Below are positions 36,461-45,710 of a stretch of DNA of 64,000 nucleotides, in pieces (the stretch's first letter is position 1; the number at the start of each line of letters is the position of its first letter). This DNA is from Planococcus salinarum. Lineage in GTDB: Bacteria; Bacillota; Bacilli; Bacillales_A; Planococcaceae. The stretch is from assembly GCF_007004625.1 (NCBI RefSeq), contig NZ_VIFV01000012.1:1-64000 (forward strand). Reading direction: 5' to 3'. The notes beneath the pieces were generated by a model. It was not told where the DNA came from and did no database searches. It saw only the letters and a list, made by a program, of their open reading frames with translations. A program made the translations under genes and the position numbers.

Positions 36461-37576
36461 GTGGAAAAGTCATATCCGATCGGGTTGGATTACGAATACT
36501 GGGCCAAAAAAATCCTGTATTTTTATGGGCTGCTTTCGATTGTTGCCATTGGGGGACAATTGGTTGGGCTGATTGTTACATTTTATTATTATTACTATTA
36601 TGTTGAGGAATACATATTATTACGGATGATTTGGCCGACAAGCCTGATATTAGCGATTATGCTCATTTCCTGGATTATGGTCAAAGGTATGAAGATTTAC
36701 AATCCTTATATCCTTTTTTTCGCGGGTTCCCTCCTGGCGGTGGCCATGATTCTTGCAAATCCAGGCTTGCCAGGGTTGCAGATGACCCTGCTTTTGCCGA
36801 TGGCGATTTCACTGATCTATCTCAGCAAATTGAAGCTGACCATCAGTTTCCTGATTAATTTCACATGTCTTATCATTATTTATATTATGAGCGAAGCCAG
36901 CCGGGCTGACATGACGCCGTATGAATATTTTGCCTACCTGTTTATCATTGTTGCCGGTTATATCGTTTATCTGGCGGTCATCGAAAGAGGTGCAGAAGTG
37001 CTTTCAACTCTGCGGCGAGCAGCAGAAAAGGAAGAAGATCTGCTCATACAGAACCGGGTCATGGAACGGTTGTCGAAGACGGATGCACTGACCGGGCTTT
37101 ACAACCATAAGACTTTCCAAAATTCCCTGGATACGTTCGTTCAGCAGGCGGACCAATCAGCGATGCAACTTCAACTTGCAGTGCTGGATATCGACAATTT
37201 CAAAAGCATCAATGACAATTTCGGACACAGCGCTGGTGATTCCGTGCTGAAGCATGTAGCACAAGTCATTTTGGAAAAATCCTCATCCAATGACGTGGTG
37301 GCGCGGTATGGCGGAGAGGAATTTGCAATCGTCTTTACGGAAAAAAACTTCGACCAGGCATTAGCGTGTCTGGAAGAAATGCGCCGGGCGATTGCGGAAT
37401 TGAGACATCCCGAAATCGGTGGTGGAACTGTCACCATCAGTGCAGGGTTGCAGAATTATTATGGCGGCCTGTCGAAAAGTGAGTTTTTCAAAAAGGCGGA
37501 TACCTATTTATATGACGCGAAAAGCAATGGTAAAAATCAGATCCAGCACAACCGCAGTTATAATTATTCTGTTTAG
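36461..37576 (+). CDS. Membrane-bound GGDEF diguanylate cyclase
   Basis: A 371-residue protein. Residues 1-180 form about five to six membrane spans, a short coiled region follows (LSTLRRAAEKEEDLLIQNRV), and residues ~205-365 are a GGDEF domain: KTDALTGLYNHKTFQ, VLDIDNFKSINDNFGHSAGD, and the active-site ARYGGEEFAIV near 283. The signature is GGEEF, which is active in known cyclases; it makes c-di-GMP from GTP. The RxxD inhibitory site is not evident. GTG start after AAAGGGGGG. An EAL pseudogene lies elsewhere in the window but is not linked. Confidence 0.92.
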   Translation: MEKSYPIGLDYEYWAKKILYFYGLLSIVAIGGQLVGLIVTFYYYYYYVEEYILLRMIWPTSLILAIMLISWIMVKGMKIYNPYILFFAGSLLAVAMILANPGLPGLQMTLLLPMAISLIYLSKLKLTISFLINFTCLIIIYIMSEASRADMTPYEYFAYLFIIVAGYIVYLAVIERGAEVLSTLRRAAEKEEDLLIQNRVMERLSKTDALTGLYNHKTFQNSLDTFVQQADQSAMQLQLAVLDIDNFKSINDNFGHSAGDSVLKHVAQVILEKSSSNDVVARYGGEEFAIVFTEKNFDQALACLEEMRRAIAELRHPEIGGGTVTISAGLQNYYGGLSKSEFFKKADTYLYDAKSNGKNQIQHNRSYNYSV

Positions 37577-37584
37577 CAACAAGC

Positions 37585-37621
37585 TCACCGTTTGGCCGAT
37601 TGGCGAAACGGTGTTTTTATT
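37585..37621 (+). terminator. Terminator of the GGDEF gene
   Basis: CACCGTTTGGCC pairs with GGCGAAACGGTG (imperfect), then TTTTTATT. Confidence 0.85.
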
Positions 37622-37740
37622 GTCCAGCCGGTCGAATCGCTTCGATTCTGTCGCATTTCTATTGTCCAGACTCCAGTGGCCCAGCTCTTCGGGTCATAAG
37701 CCAGCTCAGCTGACGTGTTAAGAACACCACTCTGCTGGTC

Positions 37741-37796
37741 TGTCAAAAACCTTATTGCTCCTGTCTCTGTACCGCTGCGCTAGCTTCGTCGCAAAG
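37741..37796 (-). repeat. Inverted fragment of the ~195-bp repeat element
   Basis: TGTCAAAA, GCTCCTG and CGCTGCGCTAGCTTCGTCGC (37774-37793) are the complement of the 3' part of the element at 37963-38161, in the same order. So the region 37741-38161 carries a fragment and a full copy in opposite orientation about 170 bases apart. Confidence 0.8.
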
Positions 37797-37825
37797 AGGT
37801 GGACCAAATTACATTTGGTCCACCT
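37797..37825. terminator. Perfect 13-bp hairpin
   Basis: AGGTGGACCAAAT pairs with ATTTGGTCCACCT around a 3-base loop. No clear T tract follows, so it may be a structural part of the repeat region rather than a terminator. Confidence 0.5.
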
Positions 37826-37962
37826 CGAGGCTTTCGAGAAACTGTCCATTTCTCAAATCATTTAGTTTTAGACGGACGCTTCACTCGGGTTCAAGGTAAA
37901 ATCGGAATGCTTGTTTCTTGAAATTGACTTAAAAGTATATGCTTTTAGAGAAAGCAATCTGA

Positions 37963-38161
37963 GATATGGAGCAAAACAGCGCAGACGCCCAGGGGACCAA
38001 GCGAAGGGCTGAGATCCACTCGGGCGAAGTGTAACGAGACCGAGTTAGCTCAGCGCGAGCCAAGAGTTGGCCGAAGGGAGTTCGGCCGAGTCTTTGCGAC
38101 GAAGCTAGCGCAGCGATGCAGGAGCACGGGTTTTGACAAGCAAGCTGTTTTGCGGAATATC
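37963..38161 (+). repeat. ~199-bp element with terminal inverted repeats, copy 2
   Basis: Ends GATATGGAGCAAAACAGC (37963-37980) and the complement of GATATTCCGCAAAACAGC (38144-38161). The interior has the same landmarks as copy 1 (GGGGACCAAGCGAAG, GAGATCCACTCGG, GTTAGCTC, TTTGCGACGAAGCTAGCGCA, GATGCAGGAGCA) with scattered changes and a few small insertions. Confidence 0.85.
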
Positions 38162-38307
38162 GGTTTTCATTTTTACTTTCTCAACAAGCAAGAGCTTAAC
38201 GGGCACTGTCGCTTTTCTTAAATAGTTCGTCGGTTTGATTGTACCCAGCAACTTAATTAGCGATAATGGAGAATAAAAGCAGACGTGCACGGGGAAGGGT
38301 ATTTTCC

Positions 38308-41300
38308 ATGAAAATAGCAGTGAACGATTTCCGGATCAAAAAACTATGCGGCATGGCCGCCTATCGAAAAGGGAAGGCTTATTTTGACGCGGGCAAAGTG
38401 GAATTGCAGCCGGTCAGTGAAAATGCGTCCGTTATCAGAGCGGAGGTTCGAACGAATGGAATCTTCGAAGTGTCGGTCCGGGAAGAAAGGGACGGCAGCA
38501 TTCAGGCATCCTGCAGCTGTCCGCCTGTCGGCTTTGTCAGTACCTACTGCCAGCATATCGCCGCCACCCTGCTCGCCATCAACGATCTCCAGCAGCAGGA
38601 ACTGCAAAAAGCGCAGAGGCTGATGAATTTATTTGGCGACCGAAACATTCGCCCCAGTGCCAAGCAACTTCACTTTGATGACCGTCCGGTGCTGGAAATC
38701 AGTTTCTTGCTGCATTCGACAGAAGCGGATGACGGAGAGCGCATTTTTTCGGCCAAATTGAGTGCAGGAATGGAAGGCGCGGTGCCGATTCGCGATACTG
38801 GCGCATTCCTGCAGGCGGTCGAACGGGGCGCAAGCTACCCGATTTCATCCGATTTGCAGTATTCACGGGAAAATTTCAGCTTTACGCCGGAGACAGATGG
38901 AGTGTTGCGCGAAATGATGAAGATCAACGGCAATGTTTCGGGCCGTGGCCGTATCCTCATTCCCGCTTCCGCATGGGACCCGCTCGTGAAATTATTGACG
39001 GAAATTCCGTCAGTCAATATCGGGCATAAAGGAAGAATCTATAAAGGATTGCGTTTTGAACCGGAATTGCCTTTGGTATTCCGTTTTGAAGCGGCTGAAA
39101 ATGCAGGATACATATTGAAGGCGGAAGGGCTCGAACACATCACGGTAATGACGTCCTACGGGCTTGCGTTGAGCGGCGGGGCTTTGGTCCAATTGCCGCC
39201 GGATGATTGCAGGCGGCTGGAGGAAGTGAAGGGCTTGATGGAAGGTACGGCGGTGCTCGAAGTAACGGCAGCGCAGAGCGACCATTTCATGGACAGTGTC
39301 ATTCCCGGCCTCGAGCGGCTGGGAGAAGTCTATATGGCGGCCGCTGTCACTGGACGCCAGGAAGAAACACCGTTAACGGCGAAGCTGTTTCTCGACCGCA
39401 TCCGCAACCGGTTGCTTGCCGGTGTGGAATTCCATTACGGTCAACTGGTCATCAATCCGTGTGAAGAGGAGGAAAACGAAATCCGCCATTTGCCGGGAGT
39501 CCGCCGCCAGCGAGGCAAAGAAGAGCAAATCATGGAACTCATGAAGAACAGCTTATTCACGCAGACGGACGGCGGCTTTTATATGCAGGACGAAGAAGCG
39601 GAATACGATTTCCTGTTCCACACCGTTCCGCAGCTCGAAGAATTGATGCAGGTCTACGCCACGACCGCGGTGAAAATGCGCGTGCAGAAAAACTACACCG
39701 GTCCGAAAGTGAAAGTGGAACTGAAGGAACGGACCGACTGGCTGGCGTTCAAACTGGAGCCCGGTGAAATTCCGGAAGCGGAAATCCGGCTGGTACTCGC
39801 GGCGCTGAAGGAAAAACGCAAATATTACCGGATCCCTAACGGTACGTTATTGTCGCTGGAGACCCCCGAATTTATTGCGCTGAACGATCTGATGCTGGAC
39901 CTTGGCAACCAGGAGGAATGGTTTGGCGACGAAATCCGGCTGCCGCTGATTCAGGGGCTGCAGCTGGTGGCGACGCTGGAGGACGGGGAACTGCTGGATC
40001 CCGGCGCCGATTTTGCGAAGCTGCTGCAGAACCTCAGCAACCCGGAGGAAGACGGCTTCGAAGTGCCGGAACCGCTGACTGGCGTGCTGCGCGGTTACCA
40101 GAAAGCCGGATTCAATTGGCTGAAGGCGCTCGCGAAGTACCGTTTTGGCGGCATACTCGCGGACGACATGGGCCTCGGCAAGACTTTGCAGAGCATTGCG
40201 TTCATAGGGTCAGAACTGACGGAAATTCGCCGGCGACAAGCACCGGTGCTGATCGTCGCGCCGTCGTCGCTGACTTACAATTGGCTCAGTGAATTTGAGA
40301 AATTTACGCCCGACATCAAAGCGGTCATCGTGGACGGCAATAAAATTAAACGGAAGAAGCGGCTGGCCGAAGGGGCTTCGGCGGATGTCATCATCACTTC
40401 CTATCCGTCCCTGCGCATGGACGGCGCTTTATACAAGGGGAAAACGTTCCATACACTGTTTCTGGACGAAGCGCAGGCCTTCAAGAATCCAGTCACCCAA
40501 ACCGCAAAAGCGGTGAAAGCCATCCAAGCGGATTACCGCTTCGCCCTGACCGGCACGCCGATTGAGAATTCGCTGGATGAACTTTGGTCGATCTTCCACG
40601 TCGTGTTTCCGGAATTGTTGCCGAACCGCATGCGTTTTGCCGAAATGCGGCGCACAAACATCGCCAAACGGGTCCGCCCGTTCATCCTGCGGCGCGTCAA
40701 ACAGGACGTGCTGAAGGAATTGCCGGACAAAGTCGAAACCCTTCAGTTTTCCGAACTGTATCCGGAACAGAAAAAGTACTATGCGGCATATCTTGCAGAA
40801 CTCAAACAGGAAGCGCTCAAGCATCTCAATAAGGACAGCCTGCAGAAAAACCGCATCAAAATATTGGCGGGCTTAACACGGTTGCGCCAACTATGCTGCC
40901 ACCCGTCCCTGTTCGTGGAAAATTACGAAGGCGGCTCGGCGAAATTCGATCAATTGATGGAAATCGTCGAAAGCAGCCGGATGGCAGGACGCCGCGTGCT
41001 CGTCTTTTCCCAGTTTACGCAAATGCTGCAATTGATCGGCAACCGGCTGACGCGTGAACGGCGTCCGTATTTTTACCTCGACGGCCAGACCCCGCCGCAG
41101 GACCGCGTCGAAATGTGCAGCCGCTTTAACGAAGGCGAAGGCGACCTGTTCCTCATTTCATTGAAAGCGGGCGGCACCGGGCTTAACCTGACCGGAGCCG
41201 ATACCGTCATCCTCTACGATCTGTGGTGGAATCCGGCGGTCGAACAGCAGGCAGCCAGCCGCGCACACCGAATGGGCCAGCAGCATACCGTGCAGGTCAT

Positions 41301-41448
41301 CCGCATGGTCGCCAAAGGGACCATCGAAGAAAAAATCACGGCACTGCAGGAGAAAAAGAAGGACCTCATCGACGAAGTCATCCAGTCCGGCCAGGAACCG
41401 CTCGCCGCAATGACGGAGGATGATATTCGGGAATTGTTGATGATTTGA
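38308..41448 (+). CDS. SWIM zinc-finger SNF2-family helicase
   Basis: A 1046-residue ATPase. The N-terminal SWIM finger is CSCPPVGFVSTYCQH near residue 69. A ~450-residue bacterial SNF2-associated region follows. The SNF2 motor begins near 600: motif I DDMGLGKT (~618), motif II LDEAQ (~718, so DEAQ rather than DEAH), SALTGTP-type ALTGTPIENS, then the helicase C lobe with VFSQFTQML, SLKAGGTGLNLT and QAASRAHRMGQ. This resembles RapA-like/SNF2 remodelers acting on protein-DNA complexes. The ATG at 38308 follows GGAAGGG; an ATG at 38266 adds 14 residues without a better ribosome site. Monocistronic. Confidence 0.93.
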   Translation: MKIAVNDFRIKKLCGMAAYRKGKAYFDAGKVELQPVSENASVIRAEVRTNGIFEVSVREERDGSIQASCSCPPVGFVSTYCQHIAATLLAINDLQQQELQKAQRLMNLFGDRNIRPSAKQLHFDDRPVLEISFLLHSTEADDGERIFSAKLSAGMEGAVPIRDTGAFLQAVERGASYPISSDLQYSRENFSFTPETDGVLREMMKINGNVSGRGRILIPASAWDPLVKLLTEIPSVNIGHKGRIYKGLRFEPELPLVFRFEAAENAGYILKAEGLEHITVMTSYGLALSGGALVQLPPDDCRRLEEVKGLMEGTAVLEVTAAQSDHFMDSVIPGLERLGEVYMAAAVTGRQEETPLTAKLFLDRIRNRLLAGVEFHYGQLVINPCEEEENEIRHLPGVRRQRGKEEQIMELMKNSLFTQTDGGFYMQDEEAEYDFLFHTVPQLEELMQVYATTAVKMRVQKNYTGPKVKVELKERTDWLAFKLEPGEIPEAEIRLVLAALKEKRKYYRIPNGTLLSLETPEFIALNDLMLDLGNQEEWFGDEIRLPLIQGLQLVATLEDGELLDPGADFAKLLQNLSNPEEDGFEVPEPLTGVLRGYQKAGFNWLKALAKYRFGGILADDMGLGKTLQSIAFIGSELTEIRRRQAPVLIVAPSSLTYNWLSEFEKFTPDIKAVIVDGNKIKRKKRLAEGASADVIITSYPSLRMDGALYKGKTFHTLFLDEAQAFKNPVTQTAKAVKAIQADYRFALTGTPIENSLDELWSIFHVVFPELLPNRMRFAEMRRTNIAKRVRPFILRRVKQDVLKELPDKVETLQFSELYPEQKKYYAAYLAELKQEALKHLNKDSLQKNRIKILAGLTRLRQLCCHPSLFVENYEGGSAKFDQLMEIVESSRMAGRRVLVFSQFTQMLQLIGNRLTRERRPYFYLDGQTPPQDRVEMCSRFNEGEGDLFLISLKAGGTGLNLTGADTVILYDLWWNPAVEQQAASRAHRMGQQHTVQVIRMVAKGTIEEKITALQEKKKDLIDEVIQSGQEPLAAMTEDDIRELLMI

Positions 41449-41463
41449 TGAGTTAACCAGCCG

Positions 41464-41512
41464 GTATTCCGCAAAACAGCTTGCAAGTCTTTGCGAAGAA
41501 GCTGGGGAAGCA
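41464..41512. repeat. Short scar of the ~195-bp repeat element
   Basis: GTATTCCGCAAAACAGC is one terminal repeat (in inverted sense), joined directly to TCTTTGCGAAGAAGCTGGGG and AAGCAGA, which resemble the 3' interior of the element (TCTTTGCGACGAAGCTAGCG). It looks like a copy that lost its middle. It lies just past the SNF2 stop. Confidence 0.65.
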
Positions 41513-41596
41513 GACTCACAACTCCAGTTAATTGCCAAGAAAGCTTTTAAGAGAATGGTTTGCTAAAATAGAAGGAAAGGAAACGGAGGTGATGAT

Positions 41597-42211
41597 ATGG
41601 ATCCGAAAAGTCTGGTGGAGAAAGTGAAAGACCGCATTCCGGAAGTGATGGACAACAGGAGCTTTTCGAAGTTTGCCATTCTCCTGCCGATGATCGAAAA
41701 GGACGGGGAAATCCATATCCTCTTCGAAGTCCGTTCCCATCAACTGAGAAGCCAGCCCGGTGAGATCTGCTTCCCGGGCGGAAGAATCGATAAAGAAGAT
41801 GAATCGGAAGAAGATGCCGCCGTCCGTGAAACGGTGGAAGAGCTCGGAATTGCGAACGAACAGATTTCCGATATTTTTCCGCTCGATTACATCGTGTCAC
41901 CATTCGGCATGATCGTCTACAGCTTTGCCGGCATCATTGACGCGGACGTGGAATTTCGCCCGAATCCGCCGGAAGTGGACAGTTTGTTCACGGTGCCGTT
42001 GTCGTTTTTCCTTGAAAAAGATCCGAAAGTCTACCGGGTCAATTTCGACATCCAGCCGGAAGAAAGTTTTCCCTATGACCTCATAGCGGGCGGCGAAAAC
42101 TACAATTGGCGCACCCGGCAGGTCGATGAGTTTTTCTATTTGTATGAAGACAAAGTGATATGGGGCCTGACCGCCAAAATATTGACGCATTTTATGGAGA
42201 TCATTCGCTGA
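41597..42211 (+). CDS. CoA-pyrophosphatase-type NUDIX hydrolase
   Basis: A 204-residue NUDIX hydrolase. The NUDIX box runs from GGRIDKED through REtVEELG (residues ~58-80), with the catalytic Glu pair in RETVEELG. Before it, VRSHQLRSQPGEICFPGG matches the CoA/NUDT7-type motif (LLTxRSxxLRxHxGqvsFPGG), so the substrate is probably CoA or acyl-CoA, split to phosphopantetheine and 3',5'-ADP. GGAGG precedes the ATG. Single gene. Confidence 0.9.
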   Translation: MDPKSLVEKVKDRIPEVMDNRSFSKFAILLPMIEKDGEIHILFEVRSHQLRSQPGEICFPGGRIDKEDESEEDAAVRETVEELGIANEQISDIFPLDYIVSPFGMIVYSFAGIIDADVEFRPNPPEVDSLFTVPLSFFLEKDPKVYRVNFDIQPEESFPYDLIAGGENYNWRTRQVDEFFYLYEDKVIWGLTAKILTHFMEIIR

Positions 42212-42747
42212 ATGGTCTTTTTTTTCATGTTTCAAATCCATAAGTGAAACTAACGCATCGGCATAGATTTGGCAGGGGTCCGAAAATTTTTTAATATTTA
42301 TTTTAAAAAGGCCCGACGCATACATCAGCAAGGCTTTCAGAGCCATGAAAATACGCTGAAAACTGGAGGGAATTTGGAAATAGAATTAATGTATGTTAAC
42401 ATTGCTACTTAATTGTTTTGTTTAAATTTCAGCAATACCAATATTTAAACAATACCGAACGTTGCAAAGCGCTGGTGGGAAAATGCTTGGATTCAAAGAG
42501 AAAACCTTTATAACGGTTTTGGAATCTTTGCAGGATTATACGCTCATCATTTTATTTTAAAATTATAAAACTCTTTTTCACAGCGTTAATTCGGTCTATG
42601 AAATTAAATAAAAACTCGTAACAGCGTATAGTCTGACCATTGGATTGAAGACAATCTTTAATTGGAAACCATGCCACGGAGACGACGTTTTTCCGTCTTA
42701 AGAAAAGAAGGAAGAACTTTTTTATTTAAAATGGGAGTTGACAGTAA
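42212..42747. other. Long AT-rich leader of proBA
   Basis: Over 500 bases without a gene. I looked for a T-box (no GGGTGG-type antiterminator core) and a named riboswitch and found neither. A weak hairpin (AAAACC pairing with GGTTTT near 42508-42525) and CACGGA/TCCGT (42675-42698) are the only structures seen. The sequence may hold the proBA promoter and an uncharacterised control element. Confidence 0.4.
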
Positions 42748-43533
42748 GTGGAGAAGAAAAGAATAGTAGTAAAAATAGGCAGTAGTTCATTGACAGATGC
42801 AAATGGGAAATTATCAATCAGCAAACTGCGCGGCCATGTGGAAGCATTGGCCAGCTTAAAAAACCAAGGGCACGAAGTCATTTTGGTTTCATCGGGAGCA
42901 GTAGCCGCCGGCTTTAAGAGCATTGGCTATTCATCGCGTCCCGATACAGTTGTCGATAAACAATCGGCTGCAGCTGTAGGGCAGGGGCTCCTGCTGCAGG
43001 CATATGCGGATGAATGCAAAAAACACGGGATTGTCGCAGCGCAATTGCTGTTGACCAAGGATAAATATAAAAGCGCAAACGACACCATATCCAATTTACT
43101 GGAGCGGGATGTTCTGCCGATCATCAATGAAAATGATTCTGTATCGGTCGAAGCATTGACATTTGGAGACAATGACATGTTGTCCGCCTTAGTCAGCAGA
43201 CTGGTAGACGCAGATTTCCTGATGATTATGACGGATATCAATGGAATCTACAGCGGCAACCCGCATACCGATCCAAATGCAGAAAAATATACATTCCTCA
43301 CTGAAATCCATCAGGAAATGGAAAATGCCGCTACTTCAGAAGGCTCTTCAACCGTCGGCACCGGCGGAATGAAATCAAAAGTTGAAGCTGCTAAAACCGC
43401 GTTGGCTTCGGAAGTCCAGGTGTTTATCGGATCTGGAGACGGCAGCGAAAAACTGGTTGAGATTTTTGAAGGAAAAGGCGACGGAACTTATATCGGTACA
43501 TTGGAAGAACCAAAAGTATTAGTGAACGCATAA
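42748..43533 (+). CDS. proB: Glutamate 5-kinase, short form without PUA domain
   Basis: A 261-residue amino-acid kinase that phosphorylates glutamate in the first step of proline synthesis. [63 protein letters not shown] and [15 protein letters not shown] give the ATP and glutamate sites. The C-terminal PUA domain (~100 residues) of the E. coli/B. subtilis ProB is absent, and the frame ends cleanly, so this is a genuine short form. GTG start after GGGAG. 18 bases before proA, hence an operon. Confidence 0.95.
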   Translation: MEKKRIVVKIGSSSLTDANGKLSISKLRGHVEALASLKNQGHEVILVSSGAVAAGFKSIGYSSRPDTVVDKQSAAAVGQGLLLQAYADECKKHGIVAAQLLLTKDKYKSANDTISNLLERDVLPIINENDSVSVEALTFGDNDMLSALVSRLVDADFLMIMTDINGIYSGNPHTDPNAEKYTFLTEIHQEMENAATSEGSSTVGTGGMKSKVEAAKTALASEVQVFIGSGDGSEKLVEIFEGKGDGTYIGTLEEPKVLVNA

Positions 43534-43551
43534 ATCGAAAGGAGACAAAGG

Positions 43552-44829
43552 ATGACTGAACTTCTACAAGAAGAACGAGTTACAGAAACCGAATTAGTTT
43601 TAAAAGCACAGGAAGCAAAAGAGGCGGCTTTCCAATTGGCGAAAGCAACGACAGCAGAAAAAAATGAGGCTTTGCAAATCATCTCAGCCCAATTGCTGGA
43701 AGAACAAACTTTCATCTTAAGTGAGAACGCAAAAGACATAACGGCCGGACAACAGGCAGGGATGAACGATTCGCTGGTGGATCGCCTGAAACTGGATGCC
43801 GCCAGATTGAAAGATATGGCAGATGCACTCATCCAACTCACCCAGTTAAATGACCCCATCGGAGAGACCCTCGAAAAGTGGGAGCAGCCCAATGGACTGG
43901 CGATGACAAAAATCCGTGTACCTATCGGAGTCGTCGGCATGATCTATGAAGCGCGCCCTAACGTAACAGTTGATGCCTCAAGCCTGTGCCTGAAAACAGG
44001 AAACGCCATTGTTCTGCGGGGCAGTTCAACAGCAATCAATTCCAATAAAGCGATCGTCCAGGTGATTCGCCGCGCGCTGGAAAAAACTCATTTACCGGTT
44101 GAAGCGGTCCAATTGCTGGAAGATACCAGCCGGGAAACAGCGGCTCAAATGTTCAAACTGAACGAGTATCTGGACGTTTTGATTCCGCGCGGTGGAGCGA
44201 AACTCATCCAAACCGTCGTTCAAAATGCCACAGTACCGGTTCTGGAAACAGGCGCGGGAAATTGCCACATCTATATCGATAAAACAGCGGAAGTGAAGAT
44301 GGCAGTGGATATTGCGATCAATGCAAAAACACAGCGTCCGTCCGTCTGCAATTCCTGCGAAACGATTCTTGTGCAACAGGACTGGGCCGCAGAACATCTG
44401 CCGGAACTTGTGGCGGCTTTGCAAGGAGAGAACGTGAAAATTCACGGAGATGAAACCGTTCAGCAAACATCTTCAGCGGTTGCTCCTGCGACGGCAGAAG
44501 ACTGGGCTACGGAATATCTGGGCTTTGAAGTGGCCATAAAAGTGGTTGGAACAGTCGACCAGGCCGTTCAGCACATCAATCAATACGGCACGAAGCATTC
44601 GGAAGCCATCATTTCTTCTGATGCCGCAAGCGTCGAACAATTCTTCAATGAAATCGATGCAGCTGCGGTTTATCACAATGCTTCCACCCGTTTCACGGAT
44701 GGCTTCGAATTCGGCTTCGGCGCCGAAATCGGCATCAGCACCCAAAAACTACATGCCCGCGGTCCGATGGGCTTGCCGGCATTGACGTCAACGAAATACA
44801 TTGTCCGGGGCACTGGACAAACAAAATAA
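43552..44829 (+). CDS. proA: Gamma-glutamyl phosphate reductase
   Basis: A 425-residue NADPH-dependent reductase of the aldehyde-dehydrogenase superfamily that makes glutamate-5-semialdehyde from glutamyl-5-phosphate. [42 protein letters not shown], the catalytic-Cys region [13 protein letters not shown] and [17 protein letters not shown] are family motifs. AAAGGAG precedes the ATG. Second gene of proBA; proC is not nearby. A terminator follows. Confidence 0.96.
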   Translation: MTELLQEERVTETELVLKAQEAKEAAFQLAKATTAEKNEALQIISAQLLEEQTFILSENAKDITAGQQAGMNDSLVDRLKLDAARLKDMADALIQLTQLNDPIGETLEKWEQPNGLAMTKIRVPIGVVGMIYEARPNVTVDASSLCLKTGNAIVLRGSSTAINSNKAIVQVIRRALEKTHLPVEAVQLLEDTSRETAAQMFKLNEYLDVLIPRGGAKLIQTVVQNATVPVLETGAGNCHIYIDKTAEVKMAVDIAINAKTQRPSVCNSCETILVQQDWAAEHLPELVAALQGENVKIHGDETVQQTSSAVAPATAEDWATEYLGFEVAIKVVGTVDQAVQHINQYGTKHSEAIISSDAASVEQFFNEIDAAAVYHNASTRFTDGFEFGFGAEIGISTQKLHARGPMGLPALTSTKYIVRGTGQTK

Positions 44830-44836
44830 TGAATGA

Positions 44837-44886
44837 GGGCTACCTTTGGAAGTTGCGCAAGCGACTTTCGAGGGTAGTCTTTTTTG
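44837..44886 (+). terminator. Terminator of proBA
   Basis: GGCTACC...GGAAGT-GC pairs with GC-ACTTTC...GGTAGTC (GCAA loop), then six T residues. The following stretch to 45165 has no gene or clear motif. Confidence 0.85.
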
Positions 44887-45165
44887 CGTTCTATTCCTGT
44901 TTTAAAGTTTGATGGATCACTTTCTGATCTTCAGGAAAAATGAATCCAGCACCAGGGGCATAACTTGAGGCAACTATTCAGCATCATCCCGGCTATTGGC
45001 ATGTTTAAGAATCATTAGGGAGGCTATTTATACAGGAGTAGAAGCTTATTCATCTAGATAAAAACTGGTGATTGTCTAAACAGCGGCATAACGGCAGTTT
45101 CGTCTGAAATCGTAAATATTCTGAACTGCCGAAAAAGCAAAAAAACGAAAGGGAGTCGATCGTTC

Positions 45166-45564
45166 ATGAGTAAACTTGAAGAAACAGCAAAGCGTTTCGG
45201 AGACATTCTTGGTGTGGAAGCGGAGGCGGATGCCGACAAAGGGATGGTGGAAGCACCAAAACCGCGCGATCTGGACGTAACTGTCCAAGGACGGCCATTT
45301 AAAAGCGAATTATCCATGGAAATCCATTTTGAAGCACTTGAAGACGACGGCACTGCTCTGAATCATGCGGAAATTGTCCTGTTGCCGGAAGAAGTTCCTG
45401 ACTTTACCCGTGCACTCGGAGAAAATAATCTCACTATCAGCGCCCTCCATAACCATTGGCTTTATGCAGAACCGGCGATCATGTACCTTCACGTTCAGTC
45501 GGTCGAAAAGCCGGAAGATTTTGCAACAAAATTAGCCACGTCTTTTAAAGTGCTGAAAAATTAA
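45166..45564 (+). CDS. DUF1259 (LppY/LpqO-type) domain protein
   Basis: A 132-residue cytoplasmic protein. The DUF1259 core is HAEIVLLPEEVPDFTRAL, then ENNLTISALHNHWLYAEPAI and MYLHVQSVEKPEDFATKL. The family includes mycobacterial lipoproteins LppY/LpqO; this member lacks a signal peptide and N-terminal half, so it is one domain. The function is not known. GGGAGTCGATC lies before the ATG. Monocistronic with a terminator. Confidence 0.85.
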   Translation: MSKLEETAKRFGDILGVEAEADADKGMVEAPKPRDLDVTVQGRPFKSELSMEIHFEALEDDGTALNHAEIVLLPEEVPDFTRALGENNLTISALHNHWLYAEPAIMYLHVQSVEKPEDFATKLATSFKVLKN

Positions 45565-45576
45565 TGATCCAGTTAG

Positions 45577-45612
45577 TCCTCGAATTGTTATTCAATTCGG
45601 GGGCTTTTTTGT
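45577..45612 (+). terminator. Terminator of the DUF1259 gene
   Basis: CCTCGAATTG pairs with CAATTCGGGG (loop TTATT), then six T residues. Confidence 0.9.
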
Positions 45613-45710
45613 CAGAATGTATAAGTTTTACTTATTGATTTTCATAAGAACTATTGAATTTATTTAAGTATAGGAAAGGATTATAGTAAGGATGAAAAGA
45701 GGTGAAGGCG

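Noticed and set aside
42212-42747. T-box leader for proBA
   Set aside because: No GGGTGG-type antiterminator core or specifier-loop pattern could be found.
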